DNA from: Syntrophopropionicum sp964397525 | GTDB taxonomy: Bacteria > Bacillota > Desulfotomaculia > Desulfotomaculales > Pelotomaculaceae | Assembly (NCBI GenBank): GCA_964397525.1 | Contig: CAYNIY010000001.1 | Coordinates: forward strand, 1 to 64,000 | Reading direction: 5' to 3' | DNA: 64,000 nt | Part shown: one piece after another, positions 26,378-35,492 of the stretch | How positions within the stretch are numbered: the first letter of the stretch is position 1 | Layout of the letters: each line of letters begins with the position of its first letter | Position numbers and translations under genes: made by a program | The notes under the pieces: generated by a model | Seen by the model: only the letters and a program-made list of their open reading frames with translations | Database searches by the model: none | Told to the model about the DNA's origin: nothing

Positions 26378-27325
26378 TCAGCGCTGCGCGGCGCCCACCA
26401 GTTCATTAATATTTTGAACACCATGCTCTGCCATATATTTCTCAATACCCTCCAGCACGTCCATAGTCGCCCGCGGGTTGACAAAATTGGCAGTGCCGAC
26501 GGCAACGGCTGCTGCCCCGGCCAGGATGAACTCAAGGGCGTCCTCCGCAGTCATAATGCCGCCCATCCCGATGATGGGCAGCCTCACCTCCCGGTAGACC
26601 TGCCAAACTGTCCTGACAGCCACCGGCCTGACAGCTGGACCGGAAAGACCGCCCACAACATTGCCGAGGACTGGGCGCCTGGTTTTCACATCAATGGACA
26701 TGCCCAGCAGGGTGTTGATCATCGATAGGGCGTCAGCACCGGCTGCTGCGACTTTTTCAGCCACGGCCACAATGCTGGTGACATTGGGCGACAGCTTGAC
26801 AATTACCGGCTTGCCTGTGTTGGCCTTAACGATCCCAGTCACCTCTCCTGCCATGTCCGGGTCGCTGCCGAACAGCATCCCGCCCTGTTTCACATTGGGG
26901 CACGAGATGTTTACCTCAATGCCGGCCACACCGGGTGCCCGGTCCAGCCTGGCAGCGAGCTCGCCGTAATCCTGCATGGTTTCCCCTGCGATATTGACAA
27001 TCACCGGCAGGTCGTACCGGGCCAGGCAAGGCAGCAGTTCTTCAATAAACACTTCCACACCTGGATTCTGCAGGCCGATAGAATTAAGGACGCCGGCGGG
27101 CGTCTCCGCCAGCCTCGGGGTGGGATTGCCTGCCCGCGGCTGCAGAGTTATGCCCTTGACCACGATGGCGCCGAGCCGGTTTAAGTCAATATAAGGCGCG
27201 TATTCCGAGCCGTAGCCAAAGGTTCCCGAGGCAGTGGTCACTGGATTTTTCATCACGATACCGCCTATGTTTACCTCCAGGTTTATACTTGTTTTTTCAG
27301 CCATAACTCTTCTTGACGCTGTCAT
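26378..27325 (-). CDS. pyrD: Dihydroorotate dehydrogenase, class 1B catalytic subunit
   Basis: 315 residues from ATG 27325, which overlaps the true pyrK stop as ATGA. FMN enzyme of the 1B class: 'NPVTTASGTFGYG', 'EVNISCPNVKQGGMLFG' with the class-1 catalytic Cys, and 'PIIGMGGIMTAEDALEFILAG'. Class 1B enzymes pair with PyrK and use NAD+; the adjacent pyrK fits this. It oxidises dihydroorotate to orotate. The coupling to pyrK suggests stoichiometric production of the heterotetramer. Confidence 0.96.
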   Translation of the reverse strand: MTASRRVMAEKTSINLEVNIGGIVMKNPVTTASGTFGYGSEYAPYIDLNRLGAIVVKGITLQPRAGNPTPRLAETPAGVLNSIGLQNPGVEVFIEELLPCLARYDLPVIVNIAGETMQDYGELAARLDRAPGVAGIEVNISCPNVKQGGMLFGSDPDMAGEVTGIVKANTGKPVIVKLSPNVTSIVAVAEKVAAAGADALSMINTLLGMSIDVKTRRPVLGNVVGGLSGPAVRPVAVRTVWQVYREVRLPIIGMGGIMTAEDALEFILAGAAAVAVGTANFVNPRATMDVLEGIEKYMAEHGVQNINELVGAAQR

Positions 27326-27827
27326 TTCCACACCACCTTCCCGGCAGGAAACACCGGACCGTCCACGCAAACCCGGCTGTACCGGGTGCCGTTCTCTTCG
27401 TTAAGGGTTTTACAGACACAGGAGAGGCAGGCGCCCACACCGCAGCCCATCCTCTCTTCCAGNNNNNNNNNNNNNNNNNNNNNNNNNNNNNNNNNNNNNN
27501 NNNNNNNNNNNNNNNNNNNNNNNNNNNNNNNNNNNNNNNNNNNNNNNNNNNNNNNNNNNNNNCTTTCTCTCCTTTTCTCTTTCCTGCCAGCAGTGCCGTA
27601 CCCCTGCCGGCAATCCGGTAAAAGAGTGATATTTCTCCCCTTTCCCGGTTTACGGCATGGATGCTCAACGGCCTGCGCAGCAGCGGGTCTAAGGTTATGC
27701 CGCAGCGCACGTGCAGAAACTGCCCTGGTTTTGCCGCTATTGCAGCAAGAAAGGCGGACAGCGTCACCCTGTAATACCCCGGTAATATTTCCTCCTGTTG
27801 TATAATCTCAGCATCGGTGATCAGCAA
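27322..27827 (-). CDS. pyrK: Dihydroorotate dehydrogenase electron transfer subunit, interrupted by N-gap
   Basis: Starts at TTG 27827 (GGGAGG upstream). The first 88 residues give the FAD-binding barrel with 'DPLLRRPLSIHAV'. After the 100 N, the correct frame reads a [2Fe-2S] segment 'MGCGVGACLSCVCKT' and 'RVCVDGPVFPAGKVVWK' and stops at a TGA (27322-27324) overlapping the pyrD start. Reading straight through the N-run gives a different, meaningless C-terminus. Only about 135 residues are visible against about 250 normally, so the gap hides roughly 330 bases or more, including the NAD-binding part. PyrK passes electrons from PyrD to NAD+. Confidence 0.9.
27463..27562. other. Assembly gap of 100 N within pyrK
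   Basis: Exactly 100 undetermined bases, a customary placeholder for unknown length. The reading frames on either side of the gap are not in register across 100 bases, and the pyrK product is too short, so the real distance is different and probably larger. Confidence 0.98.
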
Positions 27828-27886
27828 TCCCCGTACCTCCCCTTTGAGTCGTGAGTCTTGAAACGTTAGTATGTCCTATGTGCCGC

Positions 27887-27955
27887 CATTCCGATCGGGG
27901 ACATTCCTCCGAAGGAGGTGTGTCCCCATTCCGCTGTCTGGTCCCATTTAACGAT
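27887..27955. repeat. GGGGACA hairpin repeat, copy 2
   Basis: Near-identical to 15882-15951, including the GGGGACA / TGTCCCC palindrome with inner CTCC / GGAG and the flank ending in AACGAT. It is inserted in the pyr operon, between carB and pyrK, in a 150-base gap that is otherwise unusual for this tightly packed operon. Confidence 0.75.
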
Positions 27956-27979
27956 TCGTGTAACAAAAGCATATGCGTC

Positions 27980-30900
27980 TCACGTCAGATACTCCTGCAG
28001 CGGCACAAGCCTGTAATCAACCCTGTCCCTGTTTTCAGCCAGTACATCCAGAATCGCCCTGGTTGTATCCAGTGAGGTCAGGCAGGGTACGCCATACTCC
28101 ACTGCCGCCCTGCGGATCTGAAAACCGTCACTCTCCGGCGCCTTGCCTTTGGTCAGGGTGTTGATCACCAGGCTGATCTCGTTGGCCCGGATTAAATCAA
28201 CAATATGCGGCGAGCCCTCGTGCACCTTCCTGGCAGGCTTAACTGCCAGTCCGGCTTCGTTCAGCGCGGCGGCGGTGCCGGCTGTGGCGCAGAGCCCGTA
28301 ACCCATCTCTGAAAGTTTCTTCAGAATAGGGATGGCTTCCTGCTTTTCCCTGTCTGCTATGGTGGCCAGGACTGTCCCTTTTCTGGAAAACATGCTGCCG
28401 GCTCCCACTAGAGCTTTAAATAACGCCACTTTGAAATCCCTGTCCACACCCATGACTTCACCGGTGGACTTCATTTCAGGACCCAGAGAGATATCTACTT
28501 GCAGCAGTTTAGCAAACGAAAAGACCGGCGCCTTGACTCCCACAACATTGCCTTCAGGATAGAGGCCGCTGCTGTAGCCCATCTCCATTAAAGTCTTACC
28601 CATAATGATCCTGGTTGCGATATTGATCATCGGGATGCCGGTAATCTTGCTTAAGAAAGGCACAGTCCGGCTGGAGCGGGGATTAACCTCCAGTACGTAT
28701 ATTTTATCATCATGGAGCACATACTGGATATTGATTACTCCCCTCACGTTAAGCGCCCTGGCCAGTCTGGTGGTATACTCAACTACCAGGTCTTTGACCT
28801 CACGGCTCAATGACTGCGGCGGATAGACAGCTGTGCTGTCACCGGAGTGCACACCAGCCCGCTCGATATGCTCCATGATACCGGGAATCAGGACGTCAGT
28901 GCCGTCGGAGATAGCGTCCACTTCCAGTTCCTTGCCAAAGAGATATTTGTCCACCAGGACAGGGTAATCGGGTGTTACCTTCACAGCAGTGGCCATGTAG
29001 CTCAATAGTTCATTATTGTCATAGACAATTTCCATAGCCCGGCCGCCCAGGACGTAAGAAGGGCGGACCACGACCGGGTATTCGATTTCAGCGGCGATTT
29101 GAACGGCCTCATATACCGAAAAAGCGGTCCGTCCGGGTGGTTTGGGAATAGCCAGCTCAATCAGCAGCTGGTCAAATCTTTCGCGGTCTTCCGCGCGGTC
29201 TATATCATTTACTGAAGTACCGAGGATTTTAATCCCGGCCTGTTCCAGCGGTTTGGCCAGATTTATGGCAGTCTGCCCGCCGAACTGGACAATCACGCCC
29301 ACTGGTTTTTCCCTGTCCAGGATATTCAGCACGTCTTCTGTTACCAGCGGCTCAAAGTAGAGTTTGTCTGCAGTATCAAAATCCGTGCTCACTGTCTCGG
29401 GATTATTATTTACGATAATCGCCTCGAAACCTTCTTCCCGCAGCGCCCAAACCGAGTGGACAGAGCAGTAGTCAAATTCTATGCCCTGGCCGATGCGGAT
29501 GGGCCCTGATCCCAGGACCATTACCTTTTGGTTGGCAGTAGGCTGCGCTTCATCTTCACTGTCATAAGAAGAATAGTAATATGGCGTCACAGCCTCAAAT
29601 TCAGCGGCACAGGTATCGACCATCTTAAAGGTGGGGACAATGCCGCTGTCAATACGCTTGGCGCGGATTTCGCCTTGCGCCACTCCGGTCAGCGCGGCCA
29701 GGTGGCTGTCCGCAAAACCCATTTCTTTGGCTTTTCGCAGCAACCCGGGTGTCAGGCCGTCCTCACCGGCGGTCTTACGGATTTCTTTCTCCAGCTGTAT
29801 TATCCCCTCGATTTTCTCCAGGAAAAACAAATCTATCGCTGTTAATTCATGTATCTCGCTGCAGGGAATGCCACGACGCACAGCCTCGGCCACCAGAAAG
29901 AGTCTCTCGTCGTCAGCCCTGGCCAGCCTTGCCGTCAGTTCATCCCGGCTCAGCATATCGGCTCCGGGCAGGACCAGGCTGTCAAGGCCGATTTCCAGTG
30001 AACGGACCGCCTTCAGCAAAGCCCCTTCAAAAGTGCGGTTTATGGCCATGATCTCCCCGGTCGCTTTCATCTGGGTACCCAGGGAACGGTCGCCGCTGGC
30101 AAACTTGTCAAATGGCCAGCGGGGATACTTGAGCACCAGGTAGTCCAGTGACGGCTCAAAACAGGCGTAAGTTTTGCCTGTCACAGCATTGCGAATTTCA
30201 TCGAGGGTCAGGCCCAGGGCTATTTTGGCTGCCACTTTGGCTATGGGGTAACCTGTGGCCTTGGAAGCAAGCGCAGAGGAACGGGAAACCCTGGGATTGA
30301 CCTCGATCACATAGTACTGATAGCTGTTGGGATCAAGCGCAAACTGGACATTGCAGCCACCTTCTATGCCCAAGGCGCGGATGATCTTCAGGGAGGCAGT
30401 CCTTAAAAGCTGGTACTCCCTGTCGCTCAGCGTTTGGGAGGGCGCCACCACAATGCTGTCACCGGTGTGAATGCCCATCGGGTCAATATTCTCCATGTTG
30501 CAGACGGTGATACAGTTGTTGGCGCTGTCACGCATCACCTCGTACTCGATCTCTTTCCAGCCGACAACGCACCGCTCGATCAACGCCTGGTTGATGATGC
30601 TGTACTTGAGGCCCCTGGTGCAGGTAGCACGCAGTTCTTCCATCGTGCAGGCGATGCCGCCGCCGGTGCCGCCCAAAGTATAGGCCGGGCGGACGATCAG
30701 GGGCAGCCCGATTTCAGCCGCAAAAGCCTCGGCTTCCTCCAGTGTGGAAACGATCACGCTTTCGGGGATGGGCTCACCGATCGTATTCATCATTTCTTTA
30801 AACATTTCCCTGTCTTCGGCCTTTCTAATGGCCTCTAAAGAAGTGCCCAGCAGTTTTACCCCTTCTGCTTCCAGCACCCCTGCTTCAGCCAGCTGCAGAG

Positions 30901-31195
30901 CCAGGTTCAGGCCGACCTGCCCGCCCAGTGTCGGCAGCAGCCCGTCCGGTTTCTCCTGCCGGATTACCCGGGCGACAAAATCCAGGTTCAGGGGTTCGAT
31001 ATATACCCGGTCCGCCATGTTTGTATCGGTCATTATAGTCGCCGGGTTGGAATTGATCAGCACCACCTCCACGCCCTCTTCACGCAGGGAGCGGCAGGCC
31101 TGGGTACCCGCGTAGTCAAACTCAGCCGCCTGGCCGATGACAATGGGGCCGGAGCCGATAACCATTACTTTCTTAATCATTTTATTCAGAGGCAT
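27980..31195 (-). CDS. carB: Carbamoyl-phosphate synthase large subunit
   Basis: 1071 residues from ATG 31195, preceded by GGAGGTG; the frame can be extended 4 codons but would overlap carA. Two homologous ATP-grasp halves: each begins with a 'VMVIGSGPIVIGQAAEFDYAG'-like nucleotide strand (second copy 'VMVLGSGPIRIGQGIEFDY', about residue 545), then metal-binding 'EVNPRVSRSSALASKATG' and 'EVNPRSSRTVPFLSKITG'. The C-terminal MGS-like allosteric domain (about 935-1071) binds UMP/IMP in known enzymes. With CarA it makes carbamoyl phosphate for both pyrimidines and arginine. Confidence 0.98.
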   Translation of the reverse strand: MPLNKMIKKVMVIGSGPIVIGQAAEFDYAGTQACRSLREEGVEVVLINSNPATIMTDTNMADRVYIEPLNLDFVARVIRQEKPDGLLPTLGGQVGLNLALQLAEAGVLEAEGVKLLGTSLEAIRKAEDREMFKEMMNTIGEPIPESVIVSTLEEAEAFAAEIGLPLIVRPAYTLGGTGGGIACTMEELRATCTRGLKYSIINQALIERCVVGWKEIEYEVMRDSANNCITVCNMENIDPMGIHTGDSIVVAPSQTLSDREYQLLRTASLKIIRALGIEGGCNVQFALDPNSYQYYVIEVNPRVSRSSALASKATGYPIAKVAAKIALGLTLDEIRNAVTGKTYACFEPSLDYLVLKYPRWPFDKFASGDRSLGTQMKATGEIMAINRTFEGALLKAVRSLEIGLDSLVLPGADMLSRDELTARLARADDERLFLVAEAVRRGIPCSEIHELTAIDLFFLEKIEGIIQLEKEIRKTAGEDGLTPGLLRKAKEMGFADSHLAALTGVAQGEIRAKRIDSGIVPTFKMVDTCAAEFEAVTPYYYSSYDSEDEAQPTANQKVMVLGSGPIRIGQGIEFDYCSVHSVWALREEGFEAIIVNNNPETVSTDFDTADKLYFEPLVTEDVLNILDREKPVGVIVQFGGQTAINLAKPLEQAGIKILGTSVNDIDRAEDRERFDQLLIELAIPKPPGRTAFSVYEAVQIAAEIEYPVVVRPSYVLGGRAMEIVYDNNELLSYMATAVKVTPDYPVLVDKYLFGKELEVDAISDGTDVLIPGIMEHIERAGVHSGDSTAVYPPQSLSREVKDLVVEYTTRLARALNVRGVINIQYVLHDDKIYVLEVNPRSSRTVPFLSKITGIPMINIATRIIMGKTLMEMGYSSGLYPEGNVVGVKAPVFSFAKLLQVDISLGPEMKSTGEVMGVDRDFKVALFKALVGAGSMFSRKGTVLATIADREKQEAIPILKKLSEMGYGLCATAGTAAALNEAGLAVKPARKVHEGSPHIVDLIRANEISLVINTLTKGKAPESDGFQIRRAAVEYGVPCLTSLDTTRAILDVLAENRDRVDYRLVPLQEYLT

Positions 31196-31196
31196 A

Positions 31197-32276
31197 TTAA
31201 TTACCACCTCCGGCCATCATTTCCAGAAACTCATCAAAAATATATTCAGAGTCTCCCGGCCCCGGTGCTGCCTCTGGATGGTACTGTACTGAAAATACAG
31301 GCAGGAACTTGTGCCTCAATCCCTCCACCGTACCATCATTGAGGTTGCGGTGGGAAACATAAATATCCAGGCCCTGCATCGATGCCTCGTCCACTGAGAA
31401 GCCGTGGTTGTGCGAGGAGATGTAAACCCGCCCGTTGGCCAAATCCTTAACCGGATGGTTGGCGCCGCGGTGCCCGAACTTAAGCTTGTACGTTTTTGCG
31501 CCCAGGGCCAGCCCCAGGACCTGGTGGCCCAGGCAGATGCCAAGGATCGGTACTTTGCCGATCAGCTGCCGTATGGTCTCAATAGCGTAAGGCACATCTG
31601 TCGGGTCTCCGGGGCCATTGGAAAGCACAATCCCATCCGGCGCCAGGGCCAGGATTTCTCCGGCTTTCGTCGCAGGCGGCACTACTGCCACTTCGCAGCC
31701 GCGCACCTGCAGGCAGCGGATAATATTAAGCTTGGCGCCGAAATCGATCAGGGCAACCCTGTGCCCGCTGCCAGGCAGAGTATAGCTCTCTGTGGCCGCT
31801 ACCGCCGGTACAAGCTCCTGCCCGGTCAGCTGTGGGCAGTTCTTAGCCCGTTCCACCAGCACCGCAGCGTCTGCACAACTGGTGCTGATCACGGCGCGCA
31901 TGGTGCCGCTGCTGCGCAGGCGCCTGGTCAGGGCGCGGGTGTCAATACCCGCCAGGCCGATCACTTTTTCTTTTTCCAGGAAGCTATGGAGGGTTTCATA
32001 TAAGCGCCAGTTGCTGGGGCGCCTGCACTCCTCACGCACTATAAAACCTCTGGCATATGACCTGACGGACTCGAAGTCCTCCTTCATAATACCGTAATTG
32101 CCAATCAGGGGGTAGGTCATTACCACTATCTGGCCGCAGTAGGAAGGGTCTGTAAGGACCTCCTGGTAACCGGTCATCCCGGTGTTGAAAACCACCTCAC
32201 CCCATTGTTCACCCGCTGCCCCAAAAGCCTTTCCCGTGAACACGGTACCGTCTTCCAGCGCGAGTCTTGCCTGCAT
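31197..32276 (-). CDS. carA: Carbamoyl-phosphate synthase small subunit (glutaminase)
   Basis: 359 residues from ATG 32276 (GGAGGTG 6-7 bases upstream); 17 further codons in the open frame have no site. N-terminal domain 'ARLALEDGTVFTGKAFGA' and C-terminal class I glutamine amidotransferase domain with nucleophile in 'LGICLGHQVLGLALG' and His/Glu in 'SVQYHPEAAPGP'. It delivers ammonia to CarB. The stop is one base before the carB start and its end contains the carB ribosome binding site. Confidence 0.97.
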   Translation of the reverse strand: MQARLALEDGTVFTGKAFGAAGEQWGEVVFNTGMTGYQEVLTDPSYCGQIVVMTYPLIGNYGIMKEDFESVRSYARGFIVREECRRPSNWRLYETLHSFLEKEKVIGLAGIDTRALTRRLRSSGTMRAVISTSCADAAVLVERAKNCPQLTGQELVPAVAATESYTLPGSGHRVALIDFGAKLNIIRCLQVRGCEVAVVPPATKAGEILALAPDGIVLSNGPGDPTDVPYAIETIRQLIGKVPILGICLGHQVLGLALGAKTYKLKFGHRGANHPVKDLANGRVYISSHNHGFSVDEASMQGLDIYVSHRNLNDGTVEGLRHKFLPVFSVQYHPEAAPGPGDSEYIFDEFLEMMAGGGN

Positions 32277-32355
32277 AATAACACCTCCGCAAAATTTCCG
32301 ATGGCTGCGTGATGCTGGAAATGGCACCTGTTAATTTGATATTAATACTTATTTT

Positions 32356-33657
32356 TTAATGTTTTTGGTTTTCTTCTAAAACGCCACTCCACATCACGAT
32401 CCTGCCTCCCACTATCGTCGCCCAGGGAAGCCCTTTGAGCTGACGCCCGGCAAAAGGCGTATTCCGGCCTTTACTGGCAAACATAGCCGGATCAACCACC
32501 CCATTTGTTTCGGGGTCTATAATAGTTATATCTGCGTCCGCCCCTGTCTCCAGGGTGCCCTTTGGTATGCCCAGTATCCTGGCCGGATTCAGGGTCATCT
32601 TGGTTATCGCCTGAACAGGCGTCAGCACACCGGCTGCTACCAGCTCGGTCCAGACCAGCCCCACTGCTGTTTCCAAACCGACCATGCCAAAGGGGGCATT
32701 CTCGTATTCAACGTCTTTTTCTTCAGCTGTATGCGGAGCATGGTCGGTGGCGATAACGTCTATGGTACCGTCCGCCAGTCCCTGCCTTACCGCTGTCACA
32801 TCATCCTTTGTGCGCAGGGGCGGGTTGACCTTGGTATATGTGTCAAAGCCCATAACAGCCTCGTCGGTGAGGGTAAAATGGTGTGGCGCCGCCTCCGCGC
32901 TCACCTTGACACCTCTGGCCTTCGCCTCTCTGATTAGCCGGACCGAACCGGCTGTGCTGACATGAGCAATATGCACCTGACAGCCGGTTTCTTCGGCCAG
33001 AAGGATATCCCGTGCGACCATGACTTCCTCGGCACAGGCCGTGATCCCCTTTAATCCAAGCATTGTTGATATATAACCCTCGTGCATGCAGCCGCCTGCA
33101 GAAAGGGATTTATCCTCACTGTGAGAGATGATTGTTGCACCCAGCATTCCGGCATACTGCATAGCCCGGCGCATCAAGCCGGCATTTGCTACCGGCATCC
33201 CATCGTCTGAGAAAGCAACCGCCCCGGTGTCCCTCATATCAGCCATCTCAGCCAGTTCCGCACCTCTGCTGCCGCGGGTGACTGCCCCTATCGGATAAAC
33301 ATTGACCACTCCGCCAGCCCGCGAGCTATTGATTACCGCTGACACCAGGGCGGCGTTGTCTATCACCGGGTTGGTGTTCGGCATACAGGCCACCGAGGTA
33401 AAACCACCCCTGGCTGCCGCGCGGGTGCCGGTGTAGATAGTTTCCTTAGCCTCAAAACCCGGTTCTCTAAGGTGCACATGCATATCGATCAGGCCCGGCG
33501 CGACCAGCCGGCCGGCAGCGTCGAGCACTTCAGCACCGCCGGTATTGATATTTGTGCCGGATCCAGCTATTTTGCCGTCAATTACCAGGATATCCTTTTT
33601 CATAATTTTCCCGGCAGCCGGGTCAGCCACAAGACCATTTTTTATGACCAGTTTCAT
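32356..33657 (-). CDS. pyrC: Dihydroorotase
   Basis: 433 residues, class I amidohydrolase. Zinc ligands in 'DMHVHLREPGFEAKETI' and 'IISHSEDKSLS', 'VHIAHVSTA', and the catalytic Asp in 'VIATDHAPHTAEEK'. It cyclises carbamoyl aspartate to dihydroorotate. The ATG overlaps the pyrB stop as ATGA, so the two are translationally coupled, and the lysine that carbamylates is not needed in this class. About 80 bases separate it from carA. Confidence 0.96.
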   Translation of the reverse strand: MKLVIKNGLVADPAAGKIMKKDILVIDGKIAGSGTNINTGGAEVLDAAGRLVAPGLIDMHVHLREPGFEAKETIYTGTRAAARGGFTSVACMPNTNPVIDNAALVSAVINSSRAGGVVNVYPIGAVTRGSRGAELAEMADMRDTGAVAFSDDGMPVANAGLMRRAMQYAGMLGATIISHSEDKSLSAGGCMHEGYISTMLGLKGITACAEEVMVARDILLAEETGCQVHIAHVSTAGSVRLIREAKARGVKVSAEAAPHHFTLTDEAVMGFDTYTKVNPPLRTKDDVTAVRQGLADGTIDVIATDHAPHTAEEKDVEYENAPFGMVGLETAVGLVWTELVAAGVLTPVQAITKMTLNPARILGIPKGTLETGADADITIIDPETNGVVDPAMFASKGRNTPFAGRQLKGLPWATIVGGRIVMWSGVLEENQKH

Positions 33658-34580
33658 TTTGCGCCCCCTCCAATCAAGAGATAAAGCAGAGCCATCCTGA
33701 CTGCCACCCCGTTAGTTACCTGCTCGTTGATCACTGACTGCAGGCCGTCTGCCACGTCCGGGGATATTTCAATGCCCCGGTTCATGGGGCCCGGGTGCAT
33801 CAACAGCGCATCGGGCGCGGCCAGCCTCAGCCTATTACGGTTAACGCAGTACATCCGGCTGTACTCTCTCAGGCTCGGGAACAGTCCCTGCTGCTGCCTC
33901 TCCATCTGAATACGAAGGACGTTGACCACATCAGCGCCCTCCAGCGCCTCTTCAAGGCTGTTGCAAACCCTGGCACCCATTTTTTCAATACCGGACGGTA
34001 TCAATGTTGCCGGGCCGGCTAGTCTCACCTCAGCGCCCATCTTTGTATAACCCCAGATATCCGAGCGGGCTACCCTGCTGTGCAGGATGTCACCGATAAT
34101 AGCCACTTTAAGCCCATCCAAACGTCCTTTTTTTTCCCTGGCCGTGAAAAGATCCAGCAGAGCCTGGGAAGGATGCTCATGAGCGCCATCCCCGGCATTA
34201 ATAACCGAGGCGCCAATGGCGCGGGCCAGCAGCTCCGCCGCACCGGCCATAGGGTGCCGCAGCACGACCGCGTCTGCGCCCATAGCGGCTATATTGCGCC
34301 CGGTGTCCTTCAGGCTTTCCCCTTTGCTCACACTGCTTGTCGCCGCGGTTATGCCTACGGTATCAGCGCTCAGGTACTTCGCCGCCAGCTCAAAGGAGGT
34401 CCTGGTGCGTGTGCTCGCCTCGTAAAATACCGTCACCACTGTCCGCCCTCTTAAGGTGGGCACTTTTTTGATCTGCCTTTGTATTATTCCTTTCATCGGC
34501 ACTGCCGTATCTAGGATCAGCGCTATTTCTGCCGCGGTGATATCGCGGAGTCCGGTCATGTCTTTGCTGCTTAAGTCCAT
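33654..34580 (-). CDS. pyrB: Aspartate carbamoyltransferase catalytic subunit
   Basis: 308 residues from ATG 34580, with GGGGGG upstream; the open frame continues back into the attenuator and is not used. The carbamoyl-phosphate loop 'YEASTRTRTSFELA', the aspartate-binding region 'LLMHPGPMNRGIEISPDV' and 'GDGAHEHPSQALLDLFT' are present. It condenses carbamoyl phosphate with aspartate. No pyrI regulatory subunit is nearby, as in Bacillus-type enzymes, so control is through the PyrR attenuator just upstream. Confidence 0.97.
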   Translation of the reverse strand: MDLSSKDMTGLRDITAAEIALILDTAVPMKGIIQRQIKKVPTLRGRTVVTVFYEASTRTRTSFELAAKYLSADTVGITAATSSVSKGESLKDTGRNIAAMGADAVVLRHPMAGAAELLARAIGASVINAGDGAHEHPSQALLDLFTAREKKGRLDGLKVAIIGDILHSRVARSDIWGYTKMGAEVRLAGPATLIPSGIEKMGARVCNSLEEALEGADVVNVLRIQMERQQQGLFPSLREYSRMYCVNRNRLRLAAPDALLMHPGPMNRGIEISPDVADGLQSVINEQVTNGVAVRMALLYLLIGGGAK

Positions 34581-34599
34581 TAACTTCCCCCCTGCATAA

Positions 34600-34689
34600 A
34601 TAAAATAAAACCTCCGTCCGGGGCTTAACTCCGGACTGAGGCCTGAAAGGGAAAACTGCTGGGCCCCCCTTTCCGGCCTCACGGGACCG
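34600..34689 (-). promoter_or_regulatory. PyrR attenuator 2, between pyrR and pyrB
   Basis: Minus-strand leader: a PyrR-binding hairpin CGGTCCCGTGAGGCCGG (34673-34689), which fits the anti-antiterminator consensus UCCNGNGAG, followed by a terminator (34611-34641; stem CCTC.GTCCGG / CCGGAC.GAGG, T-rich tail to 34600). When UMP is high, PyrR would stabilise the binding hairpin and allow termination before pyrB. Confidence 0.9.
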
Positions 34690-34730
34690 AATATTAAAGG
34701 TGGATCCGATATCTGCTTAACAGTGTCTGT

Positions 34731-35276
34731 TCAGTCCGACGGTTCAAGGATAACCACCCTTTCCTCACCGTCTATTTCCTGCAGACGCACTGAAATTTCT
34801 TCTTTTTTTGATGTAGGCACATTCTTGCCAATATAATCAGGCCTGATGGGTAGTTCCCGGTGGCCCCTGTCAACCAACACCGCCAGCTGGATTACTTTTG
34901 GGCGGCCCAGGTCGATCAGCGCGCCCAGGGCAGCCCTGATCGTCCGCCCGGTATATATGACATCATCGACCAGGACTACTATCTTCCCCACAACCGGAAA
35001 CGGAATCTCCGTAGAACGCACCAGTGGCTGGTGGGCGAGGGTCGACAAGTCATCACGGTAAAGGGTAATGTCCAAAATGCCCACCGGCACCCTGTGGCCC
35101 TCAATTTCCCTGATTCTTTCCGCCAGGCGTTTCGCCAGGGGCACCCCCCGGCGCCTTATGCCGACCAGGGCCAGGCATTCAACACCCTTGTTCCGCTCAA
35201 TTATTTCGTGAGCTATCCTGGTCAGGGACCGCCGGATCCCGTCTTCATCAAGGATTTGCGCCTTTTCCTTCGTCAT
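34731..35276 (-). CDS. pyrR: Bifunctional pyr operon regulator / uracil phosphoribosyltransferase PyrR
   Basis: 181 residues with the PRPP motif 'KIVVLVDDVIYTGRTIRAAL' and the basic RNA-contact region around 'RRRGVPLAKRLAERI'. PyrR senses UMP/PRPP and binds leader RNA hairpins to favour termination. ATG with TGGAGGG upstream. It is the first gene of the operon and is flanked on both sides by matching attenuators, which is direct contextual confirmation. Confidence 0.97.
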   Translation of the reverse strand: MTKEKAQILDEDGIRRSLTRIAHEIIERNKGVECLALVGIRRRGVPLAKRLAERIREIEGHRVPVGILDITLYRDDLSTLAHQPLVRSTEIPFPVVGKIVVLVDDVIYTGRTIRAALGALIDLGRPKVIQLAVLVDRGHRELPIRPDYIGKNVPTSKKEEISVRLQEIDGEERVVILEPSD

Positions 35277-35344
35277 AAACCCTCCAAACTATTCTAAACT
35301 GCTCATTGACCTTCAACGAGTTTGTCAAAAAGGTCCGGATAACC

Positions 35345-35433
35345 AAAAAACCTGCTTACTCGAGATTCCAGTAAGCAGGCATAGCACGCCAAAATAACCG
35401 TATCTATGTACCCTTACCGGTCTCTCAGGACCG
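35345..35433 (-). promoter_or_regulatory. PyrR attenuator 1, upstream of pyrR
   Basis: Minus-strand leader: PyrR-binding hairpin CGGTCCTGAGAGACCGG (35417-35433) followed by a perfect terminator (35351-35379; stem CCTGCTTACT / AGTAAGCAGG) with a TTTTTT tail. Same layout as the second attenuator, so pyrR itself and all downstream pyr genes are controlled. Confidence 0.92.
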
Positions 35434-35459
35434 ATTTCAAGGCTGTTTTATTTTCATAA

Positions 35460-35488
35460 ATTCTACAGCAAATAAGATTGCCTGTCAA
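35460..35488 (-). promoter_or_regulatory. Sigma-A promoter of the pyr operon
   Basis: Minus strand TTGACA (35483-35488), 17-bp spacer, TAGAAT (35460-35465): a near-consensus promoter located between the rluD stop and the first attenuator. Confidence 0.85.
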
Positions 35489-35492
35489 TAAT

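Noticed and set aside
27297..27462. Alternative pyrK C-terminus in the frame continuous across the N-run
   Set aside because: Gives no PyrK motif; the other frame gives the four-Cys iron-sulfur segment and a natural stop overlapping pyrD.
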